Origin: Rhodanobacter sp. LX-99 | GTDB lineage: Bacteria > Pseudomonadota > Gammaproteobacteria > Xanthomonadales > Rhodanobacteraceae | Length of the DNA stretch: 64,000 nucleotides | Direction of reading: 5' to 3' | NCBI RefSeq assembly: GCF_018599185.1 | Contig: NZ_JAHFVL010000002.1 | Location: 248,001-312,000, forward strand | Part shown: piece after piece, positions 29,459 through 39,017 of the stretch | How the letters are laid out: every line of letters starts with the position of its first letter | How positions within the stretch are numbered: the stretch's first letter is position 1 | Position numbers and translations under genes: made by a program | Notes under the pieces: generated by a model | Seen by the model: only the letters and a program-made list of their open reading frames with translations | Database searches by the model: none | What the model was told of the DNA's origin: nothing

Positions 29459-30307
29459 ATGCCAGGCATCGCATTGCTGGTTTTCCGGGAGGTCCTGGAA
29501 GCCGCCCTGATCGTCACCGTCGTCTGTGCGGCCACCCGCGGGGTACCGCGGCGCGGGCTGTTCGTCGGCGGCGGCCTGATCCTGGGTGTGCTGGGCGCGC
29601 TGCTGGTCGCCCTGTTCGCCGACGCACTGGCGAATGCCTTCAGCGGCGTCGGCCAGGAAGTCTTCAACGCCGGCGTGCTGCTGGCCGCGGTACTCATGAT
29701 CAGCTGGCATGTGCTGTGGATGTCCGGCCATGGACGGGCGATGGCCGCGGAGATGAAGGCGCTGGGAGGTGCCGTCCAGAGCGGCTCCAGTTCGTTGATG
29801 ATGCTGTTGCTGGTCGTGGCGCTGGCTGTATTGCGCGAAGGCTCGGAAGTGGTGCTGTTTCTGTACGGCATGGTGGCCGGTGGCGCGGTTGGCGTAATCG
29901 GCGGGCTGGCGCTGGGCGTGATCGCGGGCAGCGCGGTGGGTTTCGCCCTGTACTACGGCCTGTTGCGGATCCCGCTGCGGCATTTCTTCAGTGCGACCAA
30001 CGCGATGCTGATGCTGCTGGCCGCGGGCCTGGCGTCATCGGCGGCGCGCTACCTGGTGCAGGCCAATCTGCTGCCGGCGCTGGCCGACCCGCTGTGGGAC
30101 AGCTCATGGCTGCTGTCGAATGGCTCGCTGCCGGGGCAGACGCTGCATATCCTGGTCGGCTATGACGCCCGTCCGTCCGGGATCATGCTGGTGTTCTACA
30201 CCGTCACCCTGCTGACCCTGTTCGGCGGCATGCGCTGGGTCGCTCGCGCTGCCGCCCCGCGTGCCGGCCCTGCGGCCGCTGCGATCGCAGTGCAACCCCA
30301 GCCCTGA
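29459..30307 (+). CDS. FTR1 family iron permease
   Basis: This inner-membrane iron transporter is related to yeast Ftr1p and EfeU. The 282-aa protein has about seven hydrophobic segments and both REXXE iron-binding motifs: FREVLEA near the N-terminus and LREGSEVV in the middle. It is encoded 4 nt after a Fur-controlled cupredoxin gene. No multicopper oxidase or EfeB peroxidase is present in the window, so the oxidant partner is unknown. Confidence 0.92.
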   Translation: MPGIALLVFREVLEAALIVTVVCAATRGVPRRGLFVGGGLILGVLGALLVALFADALANAFSGVGQEVFNAGVLLAAVLMISWHVLWMSGHGRAMAAEMKALGGAVQSGSSSLMMLLLVVALAVLREGSEVVLFLYGMVAGGAVGVIGGLALGVIAGSAVGFALYYGLLRIPLRHFFSATNAMLMLLAAGLASSAARYLVQANLLPALADPLWDSSWLLSNGSLPGQTLHILVGYDARPSGIMLVFYTVTLLTLFGGMRWVARAAAPRAGPAAAAIAVQPQP

Positions 30308-30402
30308 TTCCGCGCACCCGGCCACGCCGTCGTGGCTTGCCGCCTCGAGCGGGTGCGGTACGCGCCCGATTCACCCGAACCTGATTCCAAGGAAGCTCCT
30401 GC

Positions 30403-31143
30403 GTGATCACCCATTCCCGATTCTCCCGCGGCACCTGCCTGATGTTGTTCGCTGTCGTTGCGCTGGCAGGTGCCGGGCGTGCGCATGCCGACGACTTCAT
30501 CGTGTATTCGCCGCACGTGATCGCGACCCAGACCGAGATCGAGCTGCGCGGCTACAACTTCGGCGACGGCCGATCGGACATGGACGGCCAGCGCGCCGCC
30601 GAATTGTCCGTGGCGCACGCCTTCACCGGCTGGTGGAAGCCCGAGCTCTATCTTGCCGAATACGAAAGGGAACCGGGTGCCGGCGGAAGCCTGGTGGGCT
30701 ACGAGTTCGAAAACACCTTTCAGCTCACCGAACCGGGCCGCTACTGGGCGGACTTCGGCTTGCTCGCATCCTATGGCCATCCCAAGGATGGCGGGCCCGG
30801 CGAATTCGAGTTCGGTCCGCTGATCGAGAAGGCCGTGGGCCGCTTCGACCACCGGGTCAACCTGATCTGGGAGAAGCACGTCGGCGCGGGTGCCGCGTCC
30901 GGAACCGAGTTCCGTTACAGCTACGCAGGGACCTACGCCGTGTCGAGCGCGTTCCGCCCGGGCATCGAGGCCTATGGCCGCCCCGATGACGATGCCTATC
31001 AGGCCGGCCCGATCGTCGCTGGCGAATGGCATGTGCCGCACAGCTCCGGCAACGTGGAATACCGCTTCGGCATGCTGGTGGGTATCAACGCGGCGGCACC
31101 ACGGCGCACCTGGCTGGCCCAACTCGAATACGAGTTCTTCTGA
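30403..31143 (+). CDS. Predicted outer-membrane protein linked to the iron cluster (unknown)
   Basis: This 246-aa protein starts at GTG with a signal peptide (ending GRAHAD). The remainder alternates polar and aromatic residues (YLAEYEREPG, RYWADFGLLASYG, VNLIWEKHVG, VEYRFGMLVGI) and ends LEYEFF. A C-terminal aromatic after beta-strands is the usual outer-membrane barrel signal. It lies 95 nt after FTR1 on the same strand and may share the Fur control. No family name is recognised. A role in iron passage is inference from context. Confidence 0.7.
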   Translation: MITHSRFSRGTCLMLFAVVALAGAGRAHADDFIVYSPHVIATQTEIELRGYNFGDGRSDMDGQRAAELSVAHAFTGWWKPELYLAEYEREPGAGGSLVGYEFENTFQLTEPGRYWADFGLLASYGHPKDGGPGEFEFGPLIEKAVGRFDHRVNLIWEKHVGAGAASGTEFRYSYAGTYAVSSAFRPGIEAYGRPDDDAYQAGPIVAGEWHVPHSSGNVEYRFGMLVGINAAAPRRTWLAQLEYEFF

Positions 31144-31162
31144 GCCTCCGGCCACCGCGGCG

Positions 31163-32770
31163 CTACATGCGGAACACGCCGTAGCGCTGCGGTTCGATCG
31201 GCGCGTTGAGCGAGGCGGAGATCGCCAGGCCGAGCACGCGGCGGGTGTCGACCGGGTCGATGATGCCGTCGTCCCATAGCCGCGCGCTGGCGTAGTAGGG
31301 GTGGCCCTGGCGCTCGTACTGGTCGCGGATCGGCGCCTTGAAGGCCTCTTCCTCGTCCGCCGACCACTCGCCGCCGCGCGCCTCGATGCCGTCGCGCTTG
31401 ACCGTGGCCAGCACGCTGGCGGCCTGCTCGCCGCCCATCACGCTGATCCGCGCATTCGGCCACATCCACAGGAAACGCGCGCCGTACGCGCGGCCGCACA
31501 TCGCGTAGTTGCCGGCGCCGAAGCTGCCGCCGATCACCACGGTGAACTTCGGCACGTGCGAGCAGGCCACCGCGGTGACTATCTTCGCGCCGTCCTTGGC
31601 GATGCCGGCCTGCTCGTACTTCTTGCCGACCATGAAGCCGGTGATGTTCTGCAGGAACACCAGCGGCACGTTGCGCTGGTTGCACAGCTCGATGAAGTGC
31701 GCGCCCTTCAGCGCGCTCTCGGCGAACAGGATGCCGTTGTTGGCGACGATGCCCACCGGGTAGCCGTGGATGTGCGCGAAGCCGCACACCAGGGTCTTGC
31801 CGTAGCGCGCCTTGAACTCGTGGAACTCGGAGCCGTCGACGATGCGCGCGATCACCTCGCGGATGTCGAACGGGCGGCGGGTGTCCTGCGGGATCACGCC
31901 GTACAGTTCCTCGGCCGGGTACTTCGGCTCGACCGGCGCGCGCAGCGCCAGCGGCATGTCCTTCTTCCGGTTGAGATGGGCCACGATGTCGCGTGCGATC
32001 GACAGCGCGTGCGCGTCGTTCTCGGCGTAGTGGTCGGCCACGCCGGAGATGGACGTATGGACGTCCGCGCCGCCCAGCGTCTCGGCGTCGACCACCTCGC
32101 CGGTGGCCGCCTTCACCAGCGGCGGGCCGCCGAGGAAGATCGTGCCCTGTCCGCGCACGATGATCGTCTCGTCGCTCATTGCCGGCACGTAGGCGCCGCC
32201 GGCCGTGCACGAGCCCATCACTACCGCGATCTGCGGGATGTTGAGCGACGACATCCGCGCCTGGTTGTAGAAGATCCGCCCGAAGTGCTCCTTGTCCGGG
32301 AACACCTCGTCCTGCAGCGGCAGGAACGCGCCGCCGGAATCGACCAGGTAGACGCAGGGCAGGTTGTTTTCCAGCGCCACTTCCTGCGCGCGCAGGTGTT
32401 TCTTCACGGTGATCGGGAAATAGGTGCCGCCCTTGACCGTGGCGTCGTTGGCGACCACCACCACCTCGATGCCGTTGACCCGGCCGATGCCGGTGACCAG
32501 GCCGGCGGCCGGCGCGGCATCGTCGTACATGCCGTGCGCGGCCAACGGCGCCAGTTCCAGGAATGGCGAGCCCGGGTCGAGCAGGGCGCGGATACGTTCG
32601 CGCGGCAGCAGTTTGCCGCGGGCGACGTGTTTCTCGCGCGCCTTCGCACCGCCGCCCTCGGCACTGCGCGCCAGCTCGCGCTGCAGGTCATCCACCACAG
32701 CACGCAACTGGTTGCTGCTGGCCTGGAATTCGGGAGAACGCGGGTCGATCTGCGATGCAATGACGCTCAT
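31163..32770 (-). CDS. mccB: Methylcrotonyl-CoA carboxylase beta subunit (carboxyltransferase)
   Basis: It carries the carboxyltransferase half of the biotin-dependent enzyme that turns 3-methylcrotonyl-CoA into methylglutaconyl-CoA in leucine breakdown. The 535-aa length and motifs ([90 protein letters not shown]) match MCC-beta rather than propionyl-CoA carboxylase. The biotin-carrying alpha subunit is not next to it in this window. Isovaleryl-CoA dehydrogenase, the preceding enzyme, is at 37.8 kb. Confidence 0.92.
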   Translation of the reverse strand: MSVIASQIDPRSPEFQASSNQLRAVVDDLQRELARSAEGGGAKAREKHVARGKLLPRERIRALLDPGSPFLELAPLAAHGMYDDAAPAAGLVTGIGRVNGIEVVVVANDATVKGGTYFPITVKKHLRAQEVALENNLPCVYLVDSGGAFLPLQDEVFPDKEHFGRIFYNQARMSSLNIPQIAVVMGSCTAGGAYVPAMSDETIIVRGQGTIFLGGPPLVKAATGEVVDAETLGGADVHTSISGVADHYAENDAHALSIARDIVAHLNRKKDMPLALRAPVEPKYPAEELYGVIPQDTRRPFDIREVIARIVDGSEFHEFKARYGKTLVCGFAHIHGYPVGIVANNGILFAESALKGAHFIELCNQRNVPLVFLQNITGFMVGKKYEQAGIAKDGAKIVTAVACSHVPKFTVVIGGSFGAGNYAMCGRAYGARFLWMWPNARISVMGGEQAASVLATVKRDGIEARGGEWSADEEEAFKAPIRDQYERQGHPYYASARLWDDGIIDPVDTRRVLGLAISASLNAPIEPQRYGVFRM

Positions 32771-32876
32771 GGATGCGGACTCACGGATTGACTGCCATCA
32801 AGGCCAAACCACGGATGATAGCGGGCGTTGGCCGGCGGCCAAAATAAACGGGCGGAAACGCGGGCCGCGGTCGAAA

Positions 32877-32905
32877 AAAAACGGCCGCGCAAGGCGGCCG
32901 TTTTT
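32877..32905. terminator. Terminator/hairpin between two minus-strand genes
   Basis: AAAAACGGCCGC (32877-32888) and GCGGCCGTTTTT (32894-32905) form a perfect 12-bp stem with a 5-nt loop and T/A runs on both sides. It would end the transcript of the Ala-rich lipoprotein gene (minus strand). Confidence 0.88.
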
Positions 32906-32923
32906 CAGGAAACCGGAAAAGGA

Positions 32924-33316
32924 TCAATGACCCTTTGCGGCATCCTTGGCTTTGTCAGCAGCGTCTTTGGCGGCGTCGGCAGCCTTGGCGGCAGCGTCAG
33001 CAGCGTTGGTGGCGGCGTCCTTGGCCTGGTCGACAGCGGTGCCGCTGGCGGCCGGAGCAGCGGAAGCTGCGGTGGCAGCCTGTGCAGCCTGGTCGGCGGC
33101 CTGACCGGCTGCGTTGGCAGCGGTGGTGGCCTGGTCTGCAGCCTGCTCGGTCGCCGTGGTCGGAGCTGCCGCGGCAGCCTGCTGCGCCGTATCGGCAGCT
33201 TGCTGGGCGGTATCAGCCGACTTCTGGGCGTCTTGCGCGGAATCCTGCGCGCCGTTGCTGCATGCCGCCAACAGCGCGACGAGCGCGGCGGCGAGTAGGG
33301 TACGCGTAAACTTCAT
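32924..33316 (-). CDS. Ala-rich helical-repeat lipoprotein
   Basis: The 130-aa precursor has lipoprotein signal MKFTRTLLAAALVALLAAC with Cys19. About 110 residues follow, nearly all A, D, K, Q and T, in repeats such as AADAAAKAADAAKDAADKAK. The 11-residue-like spacing of AxxAAxxA resembles LEA or apolipoprotein-type amphipathic helices. It is expected to be an envelope-anchored, elongated helix. Function is unknown, and a stress-protection role is only a guess. The start is set by GGAG before the ATG. Confidence 0.75.
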   Translation of the reverse strand: MKFTRTLLAAALVALLAACSNGAQDSAQDAQKSADTAQQAADTAQQAAAAAPTTATEQAADQATTAANAAGQAADQAAQAATAASAAPAASGTAVDQAKDAATNAADAAAKAADAAKDAADKAKDAAKGH

Positions 33317-33473
33317 GGTGGATCTCCTTTGCCGTGGAATGCCGTTTGGCCGTGTATTAATAGCGCTTTCGCGGAAATTGCGCCACATCTTTTGCAGTGG
33401 AGCTTCAGGGCGTATTAAAAACTGATTTATCCGGCCGTCATGTGGATATCACGCGCTGGTGGTGGATTCAGCG

Positions 33474-34658
33474 TCAGTCGATGCACTCCACGGCGACCGC
33501 CGTCGCCTCGCCGCCGCCGATGCACAGGGACGCGATGCCGCGCTTGAGGCCGCGCGTCTTCAGCGCGTTCAACAAGGTCACCACCAGGCGCGCACCGCTG
33601 GCGCCGATCGGATGGCCCAGCGCGCAGGCGCCGCCGTTGACGTTGAGCTTGTCGTGCGGGATGCCGAGTTCCTTCATCGGGGTCATCGCCACCACCGCAA
33701 AGGCCTCGTTGATCTCGAACAGGTCGACGTCACCAACCTTCCAGCCGGCCTTGTCAAGGACCTTCTGGATCGCACCGACCGGCGCGGTGGTGAACCATTC
33801 CGGTTCCTGCGAGTGGGTGGCGTGCGCCACGATGCGCGCCAGCGGTTTCAGGCCGCGCTTGCCCGCATCGTCGGCCGACAGCAGTACCACGGCGGCGGCG
33901 CCGTCGGAGATGCTGGACGAGCTGGCCGCGGTGATGGTGCCGTTTTCCTTGCGGAAGGCCGGCTTCAGGCTGGGGACCTTGGCGATGTCGGAACGGCCGG
34001 GCTGCTCGTCGGTGTCGACCACCACGTCGCCCTTGCGGCCGCTCACGGTGACCGGGACGATCTCGCCGGCGAACCCGCCGTTCTGCTGCGCCGCCTGGGC
34101 GCGCTTGACCGACTCGATCGCGAACGCATCCTGCGCCTCGCGGGTGAAGTGGTATTTGTCGGCGCACAGTTCGCCGAACACGCCCATCGCCTTGCCGTCG
34201 TACGGATTGGTCAGGCCGTCCCAGGCCATGTGGTCGACCAGCTGGCCGTCGCCGTAGCGGATGCCGGTGCGCGCCTGCACCATGTGCGGCGCATTGGTCA
34301 TCGACTCCATGCCGCCGGCCACCACCACGGTCGCCGAGCCGGCCTTGATCAGGTCATGGCCCAGCATGATCGCCTTCATGCCCGAGCCGCACACCTTGTT
34401 GATCGTGGTGCAGCCGGTGCTGGCCGGCAGGTCGGCGCCCAGCGAAGCCTGCCGCGCCGGCGCCTGGCCCAGGTTGGCCGGCAGCACGCAGCCCATGATC
34501 ACCTCGCTGACATCGGCCGGGGCGACGCCGGATTGTTCCAGCGCGGCGCGGATCGCGGTGGCGCCGAGCTTCGGGGTGGGGACGCCGGTGAACTGGCCGA
34601 GGAAGGAACCGATGGCCGTGCGCTTGGCACCGACGATGACGACGCTGACATCCGACAT
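33474..34658 (-). CDS. Acetyl-CoA acetyltransferase (thiolase II)
   Basis: This thiolase interconverts two acetyl-CoA and acetoacetyl-CoA. From ATG 34658 it has 394 aa. The active-site nucleophile Cys is in TTINKVCGSGMKAI, the His-containing VNGGACALGHPIGASGAR is present, the second Cys is in SLCIGGGEATA, and EINEAFAV also matches. It could supply the end of leucine and ketone-body breakdown or start PHB synthesis. No PHB genes are nearby. The longer frame to 34715 has no support. Confidence 0.93.
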   Translation of the reverse strand: MSDVSVVIVGAKRTAIGSFLGQFTGVPTPKLGATAIRAALEQSGVAPADVSEVIMGCVLPANLGQAPARQASLGADLPASTGCTTINKVCGSGMKAIMLGHDLIKAGSATVVVAGGMESMTNAPHMVQARTGIRYGDGQLVDHMAWDGLTNPYDGKAMGVFGELCADKYHFTREAQDAFAIESVKRAQAAQQNGGFAGEIVPVTVSGRKGDVVVDTDEQPGRSDIAKVPSLKPAFRKENGTITAASSSSISDGAAAVVLLSADDAGKRGLKPLARIVAHATHSQEPEWFTTAPVGAIQKVLDKAGWKVGDVDLFEINEAFAVVAMTPMKELGIPHDKLNVNGGACALGHPIGASGARLVVTLLNALKTRGLKRGIASLCIGGGEATAVAVECID

Positions 34659-34887
34659 GGATAACTCCGCTTGCAAGACTCGAGGGGCGCGAACGCCTGA
34701 CAGATAACCCCGCAATTATCGCAGCCCGCCGCGAAACTCGGCAAACGACCGTAAGTCCTTGCGGCGCCGGGATTTGCGCCCCGTTTCATTGGATTTTCGT
34801 TGTGCCAAGATGCACGTCGGGGCAGCACCGTGGCGTATCTGCTACGCCGGCGATGCGTTGGATTGAAACTGCGTTGGCGGGGGATGG

Positions 34888-37725
34888 ATGAAAACGTTCG
34901 ACTCGGGTTTGCGGCGTCGCGAGATCGCGTGGCTGGTGGCCATGGCATTGGGGTTGAGTGCCTGTGGCGGGGGCGGCAACGTCAAGCCGACACCGCCACC
35001 GACGGCGCCGAGTTCGCCGCCACCGGCAAGCACGCCGGCCGATCAGCCGCCGCTGGATGCCCAGCTTGCGCTCACCAGTGCCTCCGCCGCGCACATCTTG
35101 GGCTACACCGGCGCCGGCGTGACCATCGGCGTGGTCGACAGCGGCATCATGCGCAACCACCCGGCGCTCGTCGGGCGGGTCAAGCAGGAATTGATCTACG
35201 TCGATCCGTCGACCAACAACACCGCGATCGACGACGTGGTCGGCCACGGCACCTGGGTCTCGCAGATCGCCGCCGGCCAGGCGTTCGACCGCTTTCCCGG
35301 CGGCATCGCGCCCGGCGCCAGCCTGGTTTCGGCGCGCATCATCAGCGACGTCGAGCCGAAGGACGACGGTTCGGGCCAGGGCAACGCGGTGACCGCTGCC
35401 GATGCCGACTTCTTCGCGCAGACGCTCAATCCGGCCCTGATCAACGCCGGCGTGCAGGTGATGAACAACTCCTGGGGCGGCATCTACTGGGATACCGGCA
35501 ACGCCTCGATCAACCAGGCCTTCGCCCAGGCCTACGAGCCGTTCGTGCTGCAGCATGGCGGGCTGGTGGTGTTCGCTGCCGGCAACGACTCCCGCAGCGA
35601 TCCCAGCGACATCGCCAGCCTGCCCAGCCTGGCGCCGCAACTGGGGCCGGGCTGGCTGGTCGCCGTGGCGGTCGACAGCAACCATCCGGGCCAGCTGGCG
35701 AGTTACTCGAACGCCTGCGGCAGGGCGATGAACTACTGCCTTGCGGCTCCGGGCGACGTGATCGTCAGCGACAAGGACACCTTGGCCAGTACCAGCAAAC
35801 CGACCTACTGGGTGGTGAATGGTACGTCGTTCTCGGCGCCCATCGTTTCCGGTGCCGCCGCGCTGGTGTGGCAGGCCTTTCCGTACTTCAACAACGACCT
35901 GGTGCGGCAGACCCTGCTCGGAACGGCAGACGATCTGGGGGCGCCTGGTGTGGACCCGGTGTTCGGCTACGGCGAACTTAATGCGGGCAGGGCCGTGCTG
36001 GGCCCGGCAAAGTTCGACTGGGGCGATGTCACGGTCAACCTGCCCGGTTACAGCACGTCGTCGACCTGGGCCAATCCCATTGCTGGGGCCGGTGGCTTGA
36101 TCAAGCAGGGTACCGGCACCCTCAATCTCACCCGGGACGCCAACTATACCGGACCGACCCTGGTCCAGATGGGCAACCTCAATGTGACGTCGCTGGCCTC
36201 GTCGGTGACCATTTCGCAAGGTGCCACGTTGTATCCGAGTGTGGGAATCGGTGGCTCGGTTGCCAACGGCGGAGTCTTCACGTTGAACAGTGATAGCCCC
36301 ATCACTATTGGCGGCGACTACAGCCAAACCAATAATGGGTCGCTGGACGTCGTGTTGGGATCGCTCTTGCAAGTCAACGGCAAGGTAACGTTGTCCGGTA
36401 CCACGACACTGCTGGTAATGGGCAAGCGTGCCGGCTATGTAGCCCATTTGCGCACGGATATCATCAATGCGGTTGGCGGACTGACCGGCACCTTCAGCGC
36501 AATCAACGCCGGCTCCGGCGTCTTGCTTACCGCCACGCCTGGCTACGACAGCAGCAGCATGTGGCTCGATGTGACGCGTGCCGATGTCACTTCGGTGCAG
36601 GGCATGAGTTACACCGGCGCATCGCTCGGTGCTGCCCAGCGGGTGGAGAGTGCGTTCAGACAGATCGACAGCACGCTTGGCTCGCTTACGGGTACGGGCA
36701 GTTCGGTGGCGGTCAGCAGCCAGTTCACCGATGGCGCGGCGGGGCTGCAGCAGTCTCCTTCGACGACTGCGCTGGCGCGTTCGCTGGAGAGCCTGTCCGG
36801 CCAGTTACATGCGGCCAGTGCGGCGATGACGTTCGAGGCGATCGACGCGGGCACGCGTGCCTTGTCCGATCGCTTCGACAGCCTGCTCGACACGCCGCAG
36901 GCCGGCGGGTGGATGCAGAACCTCGGCTACCACGGCGACATGTCGCGCAGTGGTTACGGCAACGTCGGTTATGACCTCGGCGGCACGCTGGTCGGGCAGG
37001 ACTATCGCGTCGGCGGCAACGGTATTGCCGGCTATGCGCTAAGCCAGAGCCAGAGCCTGGGGCGGCTCGCCGAAAGCGCGGACCAGGGCCACAGCCGTGC
37101 GCTGGAAGGGATGCTGTACGGCGGCGTGATCCGCGGCGCGTGGTACACGATGGGCCGTTTCGGGGTCGGCAGCTATCGTGAAAGCATGCGCCGCCGGCTC
37201 GAGCTCGGCGACCAGTTCGCCGGCGTGGCCAGCGACGGCAACGGCCGCTACGGCGTGGCCTATGGCGAAAGCGGCTACCGTCTGGCGCTCGGCCGCACCC
37301 GGCTCACGCCGTACGTGAACCTGCAGTACGCGCAGGTGCGGCGCGACGGCTTCAACGAGCGCGGCGCGTATGGCTTCGGCCTGAAGTCAGGCGCGCAGAC
37401 GACAGCGCGCTGGCAGGCTGGTCTGGGTTTGCGTGCCACGCGCAATTGGACGCTGGCCGGCGGCGGCAGCCTCAGCCTGCAGGCGCGGATGCTGTGGCAG
37501 CAGTCGTTCGGCCTGCGCGGCGAAGTGTTCGACGCCAGTTTCAGCGGGATCGACCAGTTCGCCCCGGTCGGCGGCATCGGCCTGTCACGCTACGGCGGCG
37601 TGCTCGGTACCACGCTGGGCTGGCAGATGTCGCCACGCGCCAGCCTGCAGCTCGGCTACGACCGCTACCTCGGCCAGCGCCAGCAGGCGCAGATGGCCAC
37701 GGCGAACTTCAGCTGGTCGTTCTGA
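34888..37725 (+). CDS. Lipidated S8 (subtilisin-type) serine protease autotransporter, NalP-like
   Basis: The 945-aa precursor has a lipobox LSAC (Cys26) followed by GGGGN and a Pro/Ser-rich linker. An S8 protease domain follows, with Asp84 (GVVDSGI), His120 (GHGTWVS) and Ser314 (NGTSFSAP). Next come an autotransporter beta-helix-like passenger (GGLIKQGTGTLNLTRDANYT and similar repeats, about 400-580) and a roughly 280-residue beta-barrel ending in F (ATANFSWSF). The arrangement resembles neisserial NalP, where the lipid anchor delays release of the protease. GGGGGATGG precedes the ATG. Its substrate is unknown. It is flanked by metabolic genes and has a strong downstream hairpin. Confidence 0.9.
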   Translation: MKTFDSGLRRREIAWLVAMALGLSACGGGGNVKPTPPPTAPSSPPPASTPADQPPLDAQLALTSASAAHILGYTGAGVTIGVVDSGIMRNHPALVGRVKQELIYVDPSTNNTAIDDVVGHGTWVSQIAAGQAFDRFPGGIAPGASLVSARIISDVEPKDDGSGQGNAVTAADADFFAQTLNPALINAGVQVMNNSWGGIYWDTGNASINQAFAQAYEPFVLQHGGLVVFAAGNDSRSDPSDIASLPSLAPQLGPGWLVAVAVDSNHPGQLASYSNACGRAMNYCLAAPGDVIVSDKDTLASTSKPTYWVVNGTSFSAPIVSGAAALVWQAFPYFNNDLVRQTLLGTADDLGAPGVDPVFGYGELNAGRAVLGPAKFDWGDVTVNLPGYSTSSTWANPIAGAGGLIKQGTGTLNLTRDANYTGPTLVQMGNLNVTSLASSVTISQGATLYPSVGIGGSVANGGVFTLNSDSPITIGGDYSQTNNGSLDVVLGSLLQVNGKVTLSGTTTLLVMGKRAGYVAHLRTDIINAVGGLTGTFSAINAGSGVLLTATPGYDSSSMWLDVTRADVTSVQGMSYTGASLGAAQRVESAFRQIDSTLGSLTGTGSSVAVSSQFTDGAAGLQQSPSTTALARSLESLSGQLHAASAAMTFEAIDAGTRALSDRFDSLLDTPQAGGWMQNLGYHGDMSRSGYGNVGYDLGGTLVGQDYRVGGNGIAGYALSQSQSLGRLAESADQGHSRALEGMLYGGVIRGAWYTMGRFGVGSYRESMRRRLELGDQFAGVASDGNGRYGVAYGESGYRLALGRTRLTPYVNLQYAQVRRDGFNERGAYGFGLKSGAQTTARWQAGLGLRATRNWTLAGGGSLSLQARMLWQQSFGLRGEVFDASFSGIDQFAPVGGIGLSRYGGVLGTTLGWQMSPRASLQLGYDRYLGQRQQAQMATANFSWSF

Positions 37726-37741
37726 TCCGGGCCGATCGACG

Positions 37742-37777
37742 GCATGGCCGGCGGGCATCGACTGCCGCCAGCCATGC
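37742..37777. terminator. Hairpin between convergent autotransporter and acyl-CoA dehydrogenase genes
   Basis: GCATGGCCGGCGG (37742-37754) pairs with CCGCCAGCCATGC (37765-37777) with one mismatch across a 10-nt loop. No T-tract follows. It lies only 16 nt after one stop and 6 nt before the other. Confidence 0.65.
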
Positions 37778-37783
37778 GCGGCG

Positions 37784-38941
37784 TCACGCCTTGCCGTGGA
37801 ACAGCTCGCGGCCGATCAGCATGCGACGGATCTCGTTGGTGCCGGCGCCGATCTCGTACAGCTTGGCGTCGCGCAGCAGGCGGCCGGCGGGGAACTCGTT
37901 GATGTAGCCGTTGCCGCCGAGGGTCTGGATGGCCTCCAGCGCCACCTGTACCGCGTTGACCGAGGCGTTGAGCAGGCACGCGGCCGGGTCGATGCGCGAC
38001 TTCACGCCGTTGTCGAACTGCTGCGCCACCATGTAGGCAAAGCCGCGCGAACTCTGCAGCGCGGTGTACATGTCGGCGATCTTCGCCTGCATCACGCCGA
38101 AGGTGCCGATCGGCGCGTTGAACTGCTTGCGCTCGCGCACGTAGGGCAGGGCCAGGTCCAGCGCCGCCTGCATCAGGCCGAGCGGGCCGCCGGACAATAC
38201 CAGCCGCTCGGTGTCCAGGCCGCTCATCAGCACGCGCACGCCTTCGTTGACCTCGCCGACGATGTTCTCGGCCGGGATCTCGCAGTTCTCGAACACCAGT
38301 TCGCAGGTGTTGGAGCCGCGCATGCCGAGCTTGTCCAGCTTCTGTGCCGTGCTGAAACCCTGCATGCCCTTCTCGACGATGAAGGCGGTCATGCAGCGGC
38401 TGCCGGCCGCGCGCGGTGCGGTACGCATGTAGACCAGCAGCACGTCGGCGTCGGGGCCGTTGGTGATCCACATCTTGCTGCCGTTGGCGACCCATACGTC
38501 GCCGCGCAGCTCGGCCTTGCAGCTCATCGAGCCGACCACGTCGGAGCCGGCGCCGGGCTCGCTCATCGCCAGCGCGCCGACGTACTCGCCCGAGCACAGC
38601 TTCGGGATGTACTTGCGTCGCTGCGCCTCGTTGCCGTTGTGGTAGATGTTGTTGAGGCACAGGTTGGAGTGCGCGCCGTAGGACAGGCCGACCGAGCCGG
38701 ACGCGCGCGAGATTTCCTCCATCGCCACCATGTGCGCGAGGAAGCCCAGGCCGCTGCCGCCGTACTCTTCCGGCACGGTCACGCCGAGCAGGCCCATCTC
38801 GCCGAACTTGCGCCAGAGGTCGGCGGGGAACAGGTTGTCGCGGTCGATGCGGTCGGCGCGCGGGGCGATTTCCTTTTCCGCAAACGCATGCACGGACTCG
38901 CGCAGCAGGTCGATGTCTTCTCCGAGCGGAAACGGACGCAT
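37784..38941 (-). CDS. liuA: Isovaleryl-CoA dehydrogenase
   Basis: This FAD enzyme makes 3-methylcrotonyl-CoA in leucine breakdown, feeding MCC encoded at 31 kb. Of its 385 aa, notable segments are [12 protein letters not shown] (FAD), [26 protein letters not shown] and LSGGPLG preceded by SGLDTERL. The Glu in DTERL is at the position of the catalytic Glu254 of IVD, whereas other acyl-CoA dehydrogenases have it near the C-terminus (here EIGAGTNE, with no catalytic Glu needed). [17 protein letters not shown] is the usual C-terminal block. Confidence 0.92.
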   Translation of the reverse strand: MRPFPLGEDIDLLRESVHAFAEKEIAPRADRIDRDNLFPADLWRKFGEMGLLGVTVPEEYGGSGLGFLAHMVAMEEISRASGSVGLSYGAHSNLCLNNIYHNGNEAQRRKYIPKLCSGEYVGALAMSEPGAGSDVVGSMSCKAELRGDVWVANGSKMWITNGPDADVLLVYMRTAPRAAGSRCMTAFIVEKGMQGFSTAQKLDKLGMRGSNTCELVFENCEIPAENIVGEVNEGVRVLMSGLDTERLVLSGGPLGLMQAALDLALPYVRERKQFNAPIGTFGVMQAKIADMYTALQSSRGFAYMVAQQFDNGVKSRIDPAACLLNASVNAVQVALEAIQTLGGNGYINEFPAGRLLRDAKLYEIGAGTNEIRRMLIGRELFHGKA

Positions 38942-39017
38942 GGCGAACTCCTTGAATGCAGGCCGGCGATTTTAGCGCACGCCGCCTCGCAGCGCCGGCC
39001 ATGGACGGGTGCGGGAG

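Noticed and set aside
32924..33316. Plus-strand Gly/Ser/Val-rich frame opposite the Ala-rich lipoprotein
   Set aside because: The minus-strand frame has a lipobox, a ribosome site and periodic helix repeats. The plus-strand repeats are their mirror image.
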